Shown: positions 9,902 to 20,007, counted from the first letter of the stretch. The stretch is 64,000 nt of DNA from Emticicia sp. CRIBPO (GCF_009905725.1 NZ_JAAAKV010000002.1:558001-622000), one strand, 5' to 3'. Translations and numbers: made by a program. Notes: generated by a model from the sequence alone, not told the origin.

Positions 9902-12337
9902 ATGAAAAAGACATTACAAATCAATCTTGCGGGAATCACATTCAATATTGAAGAGGACGCATATTCTAAACTAAATCAGTATTTAAAATCTATCCAGCAA
10001 TATTTTTCGACTTACGAAAGCAGTGAGGAGATCATTAAGGATATAGAAACCCGTATCGCGGAGAAATTCTTCGCCAAAACAAAGCCGGAAGGCACCCAGA
10101 TCATTGAGATGGAAGATGTAAATCAGATCATCAAATCAATGGGTAACGTTTCAGACTTTGAAGCGATAGAAGAAGAGGAGGATTTATCAAAAAGTAAAGC
10201 GGATCAGTCTGCCAAAACAGAATTCGGGGCTCCGAAAAATCCTGAATCAGTCAAAACCCAATTCTACAGGGATTCAAAACGCAAAGCCCTTGGCGGTGTA
10301 CTGTCCGGGTTTGCTCATAATTTCTCAGTAGACGTGGTCTGGCTGAGGGTTATATTCATCATTCTGGCTTTCGGTCTTATAGGGGCTGAGGGAGCCGGCG
10401 GGTTCTTCTTCATTGCCTACATCATCTGCTGGATTGCATTTCCGCAAAGAGATGACCTCGAAGAGAATGAAAAAATCAAGAAATTTTACCGAAACCCTGA
10501 AAACAAAGTTATCGGTGGTGTTTCAACCGGCCTGGCGTCTTATTTCGGTGTAGATCTTTCTGTCATCAGACTTATATTCGTAGTATCCGCGTTTTTCGGA
10601 GTAGGTATCCTGATCTACATTATTCTCTGGATTGCTGCTCCTACAGCGGTGACCCTGACCCAGAAAATGGAGATGAAGGGACAGCCTGTAACCCTCGAAA
10701 ACATCGAAACCAATATCAAAAGCAGTCTTAATACCGACCCAAGCAAACCTGAAAGCAGCCTGACCAAAATCCTGTTGTTCCCTTTCAGATTAATAGGTAT
10801 GATCCTTAAAGGCCTTGGACAAGTATTGCAAAGCCTCGGACCATTGGTCAGAATCATTGCGGGCTTGATCGTGCTTGTGCTGGGAGCCAGCTTATTGTTT
10901 GCCTCTCTTTTAGCTACGGCGGTTTTCTTCGGAGTAGCTTCGAGTTCTACCTGGCTGGATAATAATCACTTCTTTGGAGCGATCAGCAACGATCTTCCAC
11001 AAATAGGCGGGTTCTTCGGCTTCCTTGTGACGGCCATTCCTGCAGCAGCCATCACGATCGTAGGTATTTCGCTACTTACCAATCAGCGTCAGGGAACACG
11101 TAACTTCTGGCTTTCGGGCTTGGCCCTCTGGTTTGCAGGTATCGTAGGTATAGGTGTGGTAGGTTCTAAATATGCTATGAATTTCTCCAGAAATTACAAA
11201 GAGCAGGTAATCGAGAAATACAATACTCCGGGACAGATTCTTTTCCTGGATGTAATCAACAACGAAGATGATTTTGATGATGATTTCAACTTCAGATTTG
11301 ACGTGGATGTAGACCTTGAAACAGCTGACGGCCAGGACCTGGTATTGGAAAAGTACATTTCGGCGAAAGGCAGCACCAAGAAAAATGCGATGGAAAACGC
11401 CAAAAACATCAGTTACAAGATTACACAGAAAGATTCAGTTCTTTATTTCCCGAGATCTTTAACCCTGACGGGCAAAAAGGTCATCAGAGACCAGAGGGTG
11501 AGCATCGACCTGGCGATTCCGAGAAACAAGAAGTTTAAAATGTCGGAAGAATTTGTGAACAGCATGCTGAGAAACCACTGGGACCTTGCGGGAGCCAATG
11601 GCATCAACAACTCAGAAATTGAAGATTTCACCTTTATCATGGGTGATGACGATAAAATCGAATGTCTGGATTGCCCTAAGCTGACAGAAGAAGAAAGAGA
11701 GGCGTTGAGAAACAACGACTTCAATGATGCAGAAGTGATCGATAACAATGATTTCAGCGAACTGGGACAACACCATAAGACCTATGAGTTGAAAGACTTC
11801 AAAAACATAGAAGTGGGAAGTGCCATCAGGATCATGGTTAAAAAAGGAGCCAATTACAGTGTGGAAGTTTATGCACAACGTGAAGAAGACCTTAAAGATC
11901 TGGTAGTTAAAACAAAAGGCAATACGCTGAGTGCCGAATACGATGACTCGTTTATCAACAACAGGGACCACATCAACATGATCGTGACCCTGCCTGAAAT
12001 CGAAGACCTGTATTTCTCAGGAGCGTCTAAAGCCAAAGTGATCGGTTTTGACAATGAAAACAAAGTAGACATTTCACTTTCAGGGGCCTCTAAAGCTGCC
12101 GTAGACATCGAAACGAGGGAATTGGTGATCAACCTGTCAGGAGCATCCAAACTGGAAGCCAGGGGCAAAGCAGACTACCTGCATGTGGAAGCCAACGGAG
12201 CCAGTAAATTTGAAGGTAAGAGACTTGAGGTGAAAAAAGCCAAAGTATCGGCAAGCGGTGCGAGCAAGGCCAACCTGGGTAAAGTCGACGACCTTGACTC
12301 AGACACCAGCGGAGGTAGTAAAATTAGTAGAGAATAA
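9902..12337 (+). CDS. PspC-domain membrane protein with C-terminal GIN/DUF2807 domain
   Basis: An 811-residue inner-membrane protein built of several parts. Residues 1-95 form a charged cytoplasmic domain. Two PspC domains follow, about 125-182 (KRKALGGVLSGFAHNFSVD) and 196-248 (NKVIGGVSTGLASYFGVD), then three to four hydrophobic segments between about 310 and 425. After an acidic linker (DDFDDDFNF) comes a C-terminal beta-helical GIN/DUF2807 domain from about 620. In it the motif GASK recurs in six turns (SGASKAKV, SGASKAAV, SGASKLEA, NGASKFEG, SGASKANL, SGGSKISR). PspC modules take part in the phage-shock membrane-stress response in other bacteria. With the adjacent PadR gene this suggests an envelope-stress sensor or effector; the mechanism is unknown. 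Confidence 0.9.
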   Translation: MKKTLQINLAGITFNIEEDAYSKLNQYLKSIQQYFSTYESSEEIIKDIETRIAEKFFAKTKPEGTQIIEMEDVNQIIKSMGNVSDFEAIEEEEDLSKSKADQSAKTEFGAPKNPESVKTQFYRDSKRKALGGVLSGFAHNFSVDVVWLRVIFIILAFGLIGAEGAGGFFFIAYIICWIAFPQRDDLEENEKIKKFYRNPENKVIGGVSTGLASYFGVDLSVIRLIFVVSAFFGVGILIYIILWIAAPTAVTLTQKMEMKGQPVTLENIETNIKSSLNTDPSKPESSLTKILLFPFRLIGMILKGLGQVLQSLGPLVRIIAGLIVLVLGASLLFASLLATAVFFGVASSSTWLDNNHFFGAISNDLPQIGGFFGFLVTAIPAAAITIVGISLLTNQRQGTRNFWLSGLALWFAGIVGIGVVGSKYAMNFSRNYKEQVIEKYNTPGQILFLDVINNEDDFDDDFNFRFDVDVDLETADGQDLVLEKYISAKGSTKKNAMENAKNISYKITQKDSVLYFPRSLTLTGKKVIRDQRVSIDLAIPRNKKFKMSEEFVNSMLRNHWDLAGANGINNSEIEDFTFIMGDDDKIECLDCPKLTEEEREALRNNDFNDAEVIDNNDFSELGQHHKTYELKDFKNIEVGSAIRIMVKKGANYSVEVYAQREEDLKDLVVKTKGNTLSAEYDDSFINNRDHINMIVTLPEIEDLYFSGASKAKVIGFDNENKVDISLSGASKAAVDIETRELVINLSGASKLEARGKADYLHVEANGASKFEGKRLEVKKAKVSASGASKANLGKVDDLDSDTSGGSKISRE

Positions 12338-12355
12338 TAGATACAGATTAAAGCC

Positions 12356-12387
12356 AAAAACCTGCCGGAAATATCCGGCAGGTTTTT
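12356..12387. terminator. bidirectional hairpin terminator
   Basis: A perfect 14-bp stem (12356-12369 with 12374-12387) around a 4-nt loop, with an eight-T run at its right end and an A-run at its left. It separates the PspC gene from the convergent epimerase-like gene. Confidence 0.85.
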
Positions 12388-12393
12388 TTTATA

Positions 12394-13299
12394 TCAGATA
12401 AGATCCGTAAGGGCCTCTTCAATATTTTCGAACTTCAACTCGAAAATCTTTTCTTTTTCATTGCGGCGGTTTTTCACAAAACTGCTTCCCAATACCACCA
12501 CCGACATTTCACCCAATACGATTTTAAGAAGAAAAGCAGGAACCGCAGGAAGCCAGATTTTCTTCCCCAGCTTTGATGCAATTTCAACAGTAAATTTCTT
12601 ATTGGTAACCGGATTAGAGGATACGGCATTGTAGGCTTCTTTCATCTCGCTGTTTTCGAGGGCATAGTAATAAAACTCTGTCAGGTCCTCGATATGTATC
12701 CACGAAATCCATTGCTTGCCCGATCCCAGCGGAGAGCCCAACCCTAATTTTATAGGTTTCATCAGTTTGGACAAAACGCCCCCTTCTTTGCTGAGCACAA
12801 TACCCGTCCTGATTTTAACAACACGGCATTTGTTCACTTTTCCAAAGGCATCAGCGGCTTCTTCCCATTTAACGGTGCACCGGGCCAGAAAATCACTTCC
12901 GGGCTTTGACCGCTCCGTCATGATCTCTTCGAAAGTATCTCCCCCATAATATCCTATGGCAGACGCGGTGACAAAAACCCCTATCCTGATTTTGTTTTCG
13001 CTGACATACTTACTTAAAACTTCTACAGGACCAACGCGGCTTTCTATGATTTCCTCTTTGCGTTTCCTGGTCCAGGGCTTGTCCGCAATCCCCTCTCCTG
13101 CCAGATGAACAATGGCTTCAACACCTTCGAAAGCCCCTTCTTCGATCCAGTTTTTGGCGAGGTTCCATTGAGAAACTTTTACTCCATGGATTTTTTGTTT
13201 GGTGCGGCTCAAAATAACGATCTGGTGACCGGCATGTAACAGCTTGGCGGTCAAAGCACGACCTACCAGGCCGGTGCCTCCGGTAATCATAATTTTCAT
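12394..13299 (-). CDS. TIGR01777 family NAD(P)-binding epimerase-like protein
   Basis: A 301-residue extended SDR of the YfcH/SULA-like group (TIGR01777). The Rossmann motif is MKIMITGGTGLVGRAL at the start; AIVHLAGEGIADKPW and VFVTASAIGYYGG are the family blocks, and the C-terminal DUF1731 region includes WLPAVPAFLLKIVLGEMS and VLGSSFV. Substrate and pathway are unknown in this family; links to cell division (SulA-like) and chloroplast proteins exist but are not conclusive. It converges on the PspC gene across a strong terminator. ATG codons occur at residues 1 and 4, so the start is uncertain by three residues. Confidence 0.85.
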   Translation of the reverse strand: MKIMITGGTGLVGRALTAKLLHAGHQIVILSRTKQKIHGVKVSQWNLAKNWIEEGAFEGVEAIVHLAGEGIADKPWTRKRKEEIIESRVGPVEVLSKYVSENKIRIGVFVTASAIGYYGGDTFEEIMTERSKPGSDFLARCTVKWEEAADAFGKVNKCRVVKIRTGIVLSKEGGVLSKLMKPIKLGLGSPLGSGKQWISWIHIEDLTEFYYYALENSEMKEAYNAVSSNPVTNKKFTVEIASKLGKKIWLPAVPAFLLKIVLGEMSVVVLGSSFVKNRRNEKEKIFELKFENIEEALTDLI

Positions 13300-13648
13300 A
13301 ATTTTCTTAAGTATGGTCGTTTTTCACTTCAATAATAAATCGGCAACCAGCCTGACAACCATCCACTTAGCTACCGATAATGACAGAAATCACATTTTGT
13401 CATATATAGAACCGGTAAAAAAACCGAATATTGCATACCTGGCTACAGCACAACAGAAATAATCAACAAAATGTTTGGACATTAACATTTTGCTACGCTT
13501 TAATCATTACTTGTTTCAAAATATTTTTTTAAGATGAAAAAAAGCCCCTCCCCGGTGTATCCGGAGCGGGGCTTATGGCCTGAGCAAGAGTATATTTATC
13601 CTAAGAAGCAGGCTACTTTTCCTGCAGAAAAATGGATCAGAAAAACGG
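13300..13648. other. intergenic stretch
   Basis: This 349-bp gap holds the upstream region of the epimerase-like gene and, on the right, the terminator of the glycosyltransferase gene. No TAnnTTTG promoter match was found on the minus strand. A rightward frame through the gap (13244-13462) has no start context or family resemblance. Confidence 0.6.
13536..13574 (-). terminator. hairpin terminator of the glycosyltransferase gene
   Basis: An imperfect 13-bp GC-rich stem (13543-13555 with 13561-13573, two mismatches) with a 5-nt loop. Read on the minus strand it is followed by seven or more T. Confidence 0.7.
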
Positions 13649-15352
13649 TTATTGTTTCTCCAGCAAATAATTTTTAGTGACCGCTTTATATCTTGTATCC
13701 TCCCGGAGAAAAGTAATCTTAAGACTTGAAACATGGAAGTCGTCATAGCTTTTCAGTACTTTGAATTCTGTCTTTTTGTCATCCATGATTTCCTTCCGGC
13801 CTTCTTCAGTGGTAAAGACCAGCGTTCCTTTTTCATACCGGTCTATCTGCTCAGGCTTGAATTCAGGCACGATACGCCTGGCATAAAAATCCATGCTGCT
13901 GCCGGGGGCTTTGTAGAAGTAAAATTTATCCAGGGGCACTTTCTGCTCGTGTATCTCTTTACCTACCACACTTTCAGACTGGTATTTCAACAGGGATGGA
14001 TAAAAATAAGTACTCAGCACCAACCCAAAAGCCATGATGGTCAGTATGGTCGGAATAATGATTTTATCGACTTTGTTCTGAATGGAGACGAAAGAATACC
14101 AGAACAATAAAAACAAAATCACCAAAGCTACCGGAAGAAATAACGACAATACTGGAAAAAAGAAAATAAAACTCAGCAAAGGAATGAGAAAGAACAAATT
14201 CATCAACCCGAAATGCACTTTACTCAGAATCCTGTAAGAACGGATCACTATCCTTTCCTGTCCTTCTTTACATAACCAGACGATAAAATCTGCGGTAATG
14301 ATGGCAATAAACGGAAACAAAGGAAAAATGTAATGTGGCAGCTTATAGGAAGAAGCCGACAAAGCCGCAAAACTCAACAGGAATCCACCCAAAGTAAAAT
14401 ACTCGGGAGAAGGCCTTGTGCCCTTCATAAACAAAGCCATGAATAGATTCCTGACGTTTCTGATCAGAGCCGGGAAAAGAAACAGAATCCACGGCTGAAA
14501 ATCCCAGAGGATGGTATTGATAAAATATAAGTAGCCGGTATTGTTTTTCCAGTAAATCTCGCCGGTGATCCTGCCGAAACTCTGCGTCCAGAAGAAAAAC
14601 CGCAAACCTGAAGGGCCTTTCAGCCCATACACTTCTTTCTCAGGATGAAGATCAAACTGCTGATAGAGTCCGTAACACATCGGGATCAGCAAGACCGCGA
14701 TAATGAGGATCATCAGCAGCCATTGGGGCTTGAATATCGCTTTGAACTGTTTTTTCAACAACAGATGACTTCCGATGGCAAAACAAACGATGGCCAGCCC
14801 CAAAGGCCCCTTGGCCATCAGAGCCAACGCTGCCCCTACCGATCCGATAACCAAAGGCAGGAGTTTTCCCTTGTCTAAAAACAAACTGAGCTGCCAGACA
14901 GAAAGCATCACAAAGCCCATCAGAATACCGTCAGTACGAACGTCATTGGTGATCAGTAACAAGGCCTGGGTAGAGGCAAGCACCAGAACTGCGACGTAAG
15001 CCCTTTGTTTGTCGTACCAATGCAAGGTAAAACGATAAGTGGCGTAAATACCCAACAGGATCACAAGAACAGCTGGCAGCTTGTAGGTAAAATTACTGAC
15101 ACCGAAAAGCTTAAATGAGAAAGAAGACAGCCAGAATAACAAAGGCGGTTTGTCAAGGTAGTCAAGGCCCCTTTGAAAAACCTGCAGGTAGCTGCCGTTT
15201 TCAAGCATCTCCCACGAAATGGCTGCATACTGTGAAGCATCGGCTTCCATGACATCCGGAAACATATTGAGAAAATAAACAATGCCTAATGCACCTAAGC
15301 AAAATATATACCGGTATTGATACAGGAGCGACTCCCAGTCTTTGTCTTTCAT
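13649..15352 (-). CDS. family-39 (ArnT/PMT-like) membrane glycosyltransferase
   Basis: A 567-residue polytopic inner-membrane protein of the GT-C fold, using polyprenyl-phosphate sugars as donors. The first periplasmic loop has the family acidic motif MEADASQYAAISWEM, followed by YLDKPPLLFWL, and about a dozen hydrophobic segments follow. The C-terminal about 110 residues are periplasmic. The acceptor could be lipid A or another envelope glycan; this cannot be told from sequence. I chose the ATG at 15352; the longer frame begins with a TTG at 15373, inside a likely -7 promoter element. It is flanked by terminators on both sides and is probably monocistronic. Confidence 0.85.
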   Translation of the reverse strand: MKDKDWESLLYQYRYIFCLGALGIVYFLNMFPDVMEADASQYAAISWEMLENGSYLQVFQRGLDYLDKPPLLFWLSSFSFKLFGVSNFTYKLPAVLVILLGIYATYRFTLHWYDKQRAYVAVLVLASTQALLLITNDVRTDGILMGFVMLSVWQLSLFLDKGKLLPLVIGSVGAALALMAKGPLGLAIVCFAIGSHLLLKKQFKAIFKPQWLLMILIIAVLLIPMCYGLYQQFDLHPEKEVYGLKGPSGLRFFFWTQSFGRITGEIYWKNNTGYLYFINTILWDFQPWILFLFPALIRNVRNLFMALFMKGTRPSPEYFTLGGFLLSFAALSASSYKLPHYIFPLFPFIAIITADFIVWLCKEGQERIVIRSYRILSKVHFGLMNLFFLIPLLSFIFFFPVLSLFLPVALVILFLLFWYSFVSIQNKVDKIIIPTILTIMAFGLVLSTYFYPSLLKYQSESVVGKEIHEQKVPLDKFYFYKAPGSSMDFYARRIVPEFKPEQIDRYEKGTLVFTTEEGRKEIMDDKKTEFKVLKSYDDFHVSSLKITFLREDTRYKAVTKNYLLEKQ

Positions 15353-15370
15353 TCGAATAAGTTTGACTCC

Positions 15371-15378
15371 CAAAGATA
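15371..15378 (-). promoter_or_regulatory. possible -7 element of the glycosyltransferase gene
   Basis: TATCTTTG on the minus strand matches TAnnTTTG. It sits about 19 bases before the ATG at 15352, giving a very short leader. No TTG at the ideal -33 distance was found, so support is partial. Confidence 0.35.
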
Positions 15379-15450
15379 TGGGATATCTGTCAATAGAATA
15401 ACCTGAATTTTAAATTTACCACTCAAAAGAATGGCAAGGGGCTATTTACC

Positions 15451-15482
15451 AAGAAGTCCTGCTTTTAATGGCAGGACTTCTT
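15451..15482 (-). terminator. hairpin downstream of aspS
   Basis: A perfect 12-bp stem (15451-15462 with 15471-15482) and an 8-nt loop, 18 bases past the aspS stop codon. The T-run after it on the minus strand is short, so termination is probable but not certain. Confidence 0.6.
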
Positions 15483-15500
15483 TATTATTTATTGGTAAAA

Positions 15501-17249
15501 TCAAACCGTCGTTCTGATGTTCAGTTCCTTTAACTGATTATCAGCGATGGTAGATGGAGAATCTATCATAACGTCCCTTCCGCTGTTGTTTTTAGGGAAG
15601 GCAATAAAGTCACGGATGGTATCTGCTCCGCCGAACAGTGAACACAAACGGTCAAATCCAAACGCCAGCCCTGCGTGCGGCGGTGCTCCGTATTCAAAGG
15701 CTTCCATCAGGAATCCGAACTGTTTCTTAGCTTCTTCTTCCGTGAAACCTAATATTTCGAACATTTTCTGCTGCAATGGCCTCTGGAATATCCTCACAGA
15801 TCCTCCACCCACTTCAGTCCCGTTGATGACCATGTCATAAGCATTGGCTCTGACAGCACCCGGGTTGGTTTCCAGGAGGGCAATATCTTCCGGTTTAGGG
15901 CTCGTAAACGGATGGTGCATCGCAAACCACCTGTTTTCTTCCTCGCCATACTCCAGCAACGGAAAATCAAGTACCCATAACACTTTATAATCATCAGGAT
16001 TTCTGAGACCCAGACGGGTTCCCATTTCCAGTCTCAGTTCATTCAGCTGCTTTCTGGCTTTATCACCATCTCCGGACAAAATCAGGATCAGGTCACCCGG
16101 TTTGGCATCAAAACGCCCGGTGATCTTTTTAAGGTCTTCTTCAGAATAAAACTTATCTACTGAAGATTTGATCGTTCCGTCAGCATTGTACCTGATATAC
16201 ACCAATCCTTTGGCTCCGATCTGAGGACGTTTTACCCACTCGGTCAGCTCATCCAGTTGCTTGCGGGTATATTCCGCACAGCCGTCAGCTTTAACACCGA
16301 CAATCAGCTCGGCAGCGTCAAATACCGGAAAATCTTTACCTTTCACCAGGTCGTTAAGCTCTACGAATTTCATATCAAAACGAATATCCGGTTTGTCAGA
16401 ACCATACCACTTCATGGCATCAGCATAAGTCATTCTCGGCACTTCCTGCAAATCGATTGATTTAACAGTTTTGAAAAGATGCCTCACCAGCCCTTCAAAC
16501 ATATTCAATACGTCTTCCTGCTCCACAAACGACATTTCACAGTCTATCTGCGTAAATTCAGGTTGACGGTCAGCACGTAAGTCTTCATCCCTGAAACATT
16601 TCACAATCTGGTAATAACGGTCAAATCCAGACACCATCAGCAACTGCTTGAAGGTTTGCGGTGACTGTGGCAAAGCGTAGAACTCGCCCGGGTTCATGCG
16701 GCTTGGCACCACAAAATCCCTGGCTCCTTCAGGCGTTGATTTGATCAGGACAGGGGTTTCAACCTCCACAAAGTCCTGGGAATCCATATAAATACGGGTT
16801 TGCTGAGCTACTTTATGTCTCAAAAGCAGGTTCTGGCGAACCACGTTACGACGTAAATCGAGGTATCTGTATTTCATTCTCAGCTCATCACCACCGTCAG
16901 TTTCGTCTTCGATCAGGAACGGAGGTAATTTAGCCGGGTTCAGTATTTCAAGTGAACTTACTTTCAGTTCAATCTCACCTGTAGGTATTTTGTCATTTTT
17001 AGAAAGTCTTTCCACCACAGATCCAATGGCTTTCACCACGAATTCTCTGCCCAGGGTCCTCACTTTTTCAATGACGGCCTGGTCTACCTTCCCCTCTTCG
17101 AAAATCAACTGAGTAATGCCATAGCGGTCACGAAGATCAATCCAGATCATACCCCCTTTATCACGGACACGCTGCACCCATCCGCAAAGGGTAACTTCCT
17201 GATTCACATTCGAAATTCTCAATTCGCCACAAGTATGCGATCTCAACAT
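15501..17249 (-). CDS. aspS: aspartate--tRNA ligase
   Basis: Charges tRNA-Asp with aspartate in the cytoplasm. The 582-residue protein has the bacterial-type layout: N-terminal OB-fold anticodon domain ([20 protein letters not shown], about 22-41), class II motif 2 ([19 protein letters not shown]), the inserted GAD domain (about 290-420), and motif 3 near the C-terminus ([15 protein letters not shown]). It appears complete. It lies 153 bp after the RluA-type gene with its own likely promoter. Whether it also charges tRNA-Asn cannot be judged from this sequence alone. Confidence 0.97.
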   Translation of the reverse strand: MLRSHTCGELRISNVNQEVTLCGWVQRVRDKGGMIWIDLRDRYGITQLIFEEGKVDQAVIEKVRTLGREFVVKAIGSVVERLSKNDKIPTGEIELKVSSLEILNPAKLPPFLIEDETDGGDELRMKYRYLDLRRNVVRQNLLLRHKVAQQTRIYMDSQDFVEVETPVLIKSTPEGARDFVVPSRMNPGEFYALPQSPQTFKQLLMVSGFDRYYQIVKCFRDEDLRADRQPEFTQIDCEMSFVEQEDVLNMFEGLVRHLFKTVKSIDLQEVPRMTYADAMKWYGSDKPDIRFDMKFVELNDLVKGKDFPVFDAAELIVGVKADGCAEYTRKQLDELTEWVKRPQIGAKGLVYIRYNADGTIKSSVDKFYSEEDLKKITGRFDAKPGDLILILSGDGDKARKQLNELRLEMGTRLGLRNPDDYKVLWVLDFPLLEYGEEENRWFAMHHPFTSPKPEDIALLETNPGAVRANAYDMVINGTEVGGGSVRIFQRPLQQKMFEILGFTEEEAKKQFGFLMEAFEYGAPPHAGLAFGFDRLCSLFGGADTIRDFIAFPKNNSGRDVMIDSPSTIADNQLKELNIRTTV

Positions 17250-17308
17250 AATATATTAATTTTCAATATTTTAGATCTGACTTCCTACTCCAAACAGAAA
17301 TCAGGGTG

Positions 17309-17316
17309 CAAAATTA
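17309..17316 (-). promoter_or_regulatory. possible -7 element of aspS
   Basis: TAATTTTG on the minus strand matches TAnnTTTG, about 60 bases before the aspS start. A CTG in place of TTG lies 21 bases further upstream, so the -33 box is only a two-of-three match. Confidence 0.4.
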
Positions 17317-17402
17317 CGTAATTGTTTAGTATTCGTGCAGAATGATTGCAAATAAAATTGGATAAATCCGCAAACCAGCACAGGAATTCTATGTTTCCGG
17401 CC

Positions 17403-18155
17403 TTATTTGGCGAGTTTATTCAGTTGTTTTACCAACACATCAAAATCACGGGCATAAGGAGCGGTGACATCAATCAGTTGTCCGTCCACATCCAGGAACC
17501 GGATGGAATGAGCATGCAGGGCCACTCTTTTGATCAGCGGCAGTTCTTCCGTATTGTTTTTCAGATTGAATTTCTTCTTGAGCTGCGACAGATAAATATC
17601 CTCTCCTCCGTAAGTCGGATCACAGACAATCGGGGCCTTAAGACACTGAAGGTGTACCCTGATCTGGTGCATACGCCCTGTGATCGGGATGCATTTCACC
17701 AAAGTATGTCTCGGGTATGATTTTAAGGTAAAGAATACCGTTTCAGCTATTTTACCTTTCTGCTTATCTATTCGCACGGCGGTGCCGTCTTTGATCGGTG
17801 CTATCGGAAGAAAAACGGAAATACTGTCGAAATCATGTACCCCGTTTACCACGGCATGGTATTCTTTTTCCACTTCCCTGTGTTCAAACTGCATGGCCAG
17901 GTTACGGTATGCCTCCGGGTTTTTAGCCATCACCAGGGCTCCTGAAGTTTCTTTGTCCAGGCGGTGACAAAGCTGTATGTCGTCAAACATTTCCCTGGCC
18001 AGGCGTAAAATACTGACGGATTTATCCGGCGTACGTTCATCCAGGCTGGCCACAAACGGGGGTTTATTGATCACCACATAGTTATCGTTTTCAAAAACTA
18101 TGTTTTCCTTAAGCTCCAGCTTTTTGGGTGGTTTTTTGTATCCTGTTAAATCCAT
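17403..18155 (-). CDS. RluA-family pseudouridine synthase
   Basis: Converts uridine to pseudouridine in rRNA or tRNA. The 250-residue protein carries the catalytic motif HRLDKETSGALV, with Asp near residue 66, plus KEYHAVV and ITGRMHQIRVHL. It lacks the N-terminal S4 domain found in RluC and RluD, like RluA and TruC types, so the exact target base cannot be assigned. The start is 24 bp after the sensor kinase gene, so it is probably co-transcribed with the two-component genes. Confidence 0.92.
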   Translation of the reverse strand: MDLTGYKKPPKKLELKENIVFENDNYVVINKPPFVASLDERTPDKSVSILRLAREMFDDIQLCHRLDKETSGALVMAKNPEAYRNLAMQFEHREVEKEYHAVVNGVHDFDSISVFLPIAPIKDGTAVRIDKQKGKIAETVFFTLKSYPRHTLVKCIPITGRMHQIRVHLQCLKAPIVCDPTYGGEDIYLSQLKKKFNLKNNTEELPLIKRVALHAHSIRFLDVDGQLIDVTAPYARDFDVLVKQLNKLAK

Positions 18156-18179
18156 TCTTTCCTATTTAAAAACACAAAG

Positions 18180-19226
18180 TTAATGGATTTCTTTTTCTGC
18201 TTTAGGTAGTTTGAAGGTAAATCTTGTTCCTTTGTCCACTTTAGAGGTAACATTGATGCCGGTTTCGTGGGCATTCAGGATATGTTTGACGATGGCGAGG
18301 CCTAATCCGGTGCCTCCGGTTTCTCTCGAACGGCTTTTATCTACACGGTAAAAACGCTCGAAAATACGATAAAGATGCTCCTGGGGAATCCCGGGGCCGT
18401 TATCTTCTATGGAGATGGTGAAAGATTTTTTGTCTTCTTCAAATTCAATCTCTACTTTACCTTTATCTTTCCCGTATTTGATTGCGTTATCAATAAAATT
18501 AGTCATCACCTGCGTAATCCGCTGATAATCGGCAATCACCCGGCACTCTTCCAGGTTTTTCGGCTTGATAACGATCTTTGTTTCTCTTTTTTTAGCCTTT
18601 TCTTCCAACTGCTCAATAATCTCTTCCGTGATCTGCAGCAAATCAACTTCTTCAAACTGCATCTTCAGATCGCCGGATTCTACCTGGGTAAGTACCACAA
18701 GGTCGCGGACAAGGGCATCGAGACCGTCAAGGCTTTTAGCCGCCTTTTTAAGAAATCTTGTAGCCACAACAGGATCGTCCTTGGCTCCGTCAAGGAGCGT
18801 ATGCACAAAACCCTGGGCCGCAAAAATCGGCGTTTTGAGTTCATGCGAAACATCGGCCAGGAATTCTCTCCTGAAAAGTTCCATTCTTTTCAGTTCTTCA
18901 ATCTCTTCCTGTTTTCTGCTGACATAATTGGAGATTTCCCTGTTCAGTTTTTTAAGTGGATTGACACTCTTCAGAAGGCTTTTCCGCGGAATGTGGAAAT
19001 CCTGTATCTTCAGTTTCTGAATCGACTTATAAATCAGGTTTACTTCCCTGAATACCAGGATATCTATGGTATAAAAAGTAAAAAAGAAGGAGCATCCGAA
19101 ACAACTGATACCTGCCACAAACAGCATACCCATGCTTACCTCCGGCACAAAACTCAAAAAAGCTAAGGTGATGGAAGTAATTAATGTGGCAAGAAGCAGG
19201 GCAATCCATCTGGGTGAAAGGAACAT
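18180..19226 (-). CDS. sensor histidine kinase (PhoR-like)
   Basis: A 348-residue inner-membrane kinase. Two membrane segments span about residues 7-28 and 33-57 with almost no periplasmic loop, so it likely senses within the membrane or through a partner. A basic linker and short coiled coil (about 60-115) lead to the HisKA domain, with phospho-acceptor His128 in LADVSHELKTP. The HATPase domain follows (NFIDNAIKYG, EDNGPGIP, GGTGLGLAIVKHIL). The response regulator gene lies 61 bp upstream on the same strand. The layout resembles PhoR, but a phosphate-specific role is not shown. Confidence 0.92.
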   Translation of the reverse strand: MFLSPRWIALLLATLITSITLAFLSFVPEVSMGMLFVAGISCFGCSFFFTFYTIDILVFREVNLIYKSIQKLKIQDFHIPRKSLLKSVNPLKKLNREISNYVSRKQEEIEELKRMELFRREFLADVSHELKTPIFAAQGFVHTLLDGAKDDPVVATRFLKKAAKSLDGLDALVRDLVVLTQVESGDLKMQFEEVDLLQITEEIIEQLEEKAKKRETKIVIKPKNLEECRVIADYQRITQVMTNFIDNAIKYGKDKGKVEIEFEEDKKSFTISIEDNGPGIPQEHLYRIFERFYRVDKSRSRETGGTGLGLAIVKHILNAHETGINVTSKVDKGTRFTFKLPKAEKEIH

Positions 19227-19287
19227 TTAAAACTGGATTCTTTACAGGATTCAAATTTGAGCAAAAAAAGCTGATTATCAAAAGTTT

Positions 19288-19971
19288 TTATGCTTCGTCA
19301 GAAAACATATACCCTACGCCTTTGAGCGTTTTGATAAACTTCTCCCCTATTTTCTCCCTGACTTTACGGATGTGAACATCAATGGTACGTTCCACCACGA
19401 AAATATCCGCACCCCAGATTTTATGCAAAAGATCGTCTCTCGACTGTACTTTGTTTGGCATCTGGGCCAGGTGAAACAGCAGTTCAAATTCTTTTTTCGG
19501 CAAAATCACCACATTTCCGTCTCCTTTGATCACCGAATAATTTTCACGGTTAATCGTAAGTCCGGCGATTTCAATGATATTTTCCGACGAATTTTTCTGG
19601 GTCTCCTTTCTGAAAAAGGCATTGATACGGCTCATGAGAGCCCTTGGTTTGATGGGTTTGGTGAGATAATCGTCCGCTCCGGCATCAAAGGCCGCTACTT
19701 CTGAAAACTCTTCTGCTCTTGCTGTAAGATAAACCACATGGATGTGTTTGAGACTTTCTGTTGTCTTGATGACTCTCCCCGCTTCAATTCCGTCCATCAA
19801 AGGCATCATGATGTCCATGAGAATCAGATCGGGTAAGAACGACTTTGACAATTCCACCCCCTCCAGGCCATTGTGTGCAGCTTTTACTTCATAACCTTCT
19901 TTCTGCAGATTGTAAATGAGTAATTCCAAAATATCTTCATCATCATCTATGACTAGTATTTTATTGGCCAT
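19288..19971 (-). CDS. OmpR/PhoB-family response regulator
   Basis: A 227-residue two-domain regulator. The receiver domain (about 1-120) has the acidic pocket IDDDED, phospho-acceptor Asp53 in LILMDIMMP, and the switch Lys in DDYLTKPIKP. The C-terminal winged-helix DNA-binding domain includes LPKKEFELLFHLAQMPNKVQ and VERTIDVHIRKVREKIG. It is the first gene of a likely operon with the histidine kinase and the pseudouridine synthase. The regulon is unknown. Confidence 0.95.
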   Translation of the reverse strand: MANKILVIDDDEDILELLIYNLQKEGYEVKAAHNGLEGVELSKSFLPDLILMDIMMPLMDGIEAGRVIKTTESLKHIHVVYLTARAEEFSEVAAFDAGADDYLTKPIKPRALMSRINAFFRKETQKNSSENIIEIAGLTINRENYSVIKGDGNVVILPKKEFELLFHLAQMPNKVQSRDDLLHKIWGADIFVVERTIDVHIRKVREKIGEKFIKTLKGVGYMFSDEA

Positions 19972-20007
19972 GTTATCGATTCTAAACTAAATGATAAAAT
20001 TAAAGCA

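Noticed and set aside
13244-13462. 72-residue frame across the gap after the epimerase-like gene
   Set aside because: No recognisable domain, and it overlaps the start of the epimerase-like gene on the other strand.
18375-19166. 263-residue frame antisense to the histidine kinase
   Set aside because: Shadow of a certain kinase gene; the composition is unlike real proteins of this genome.
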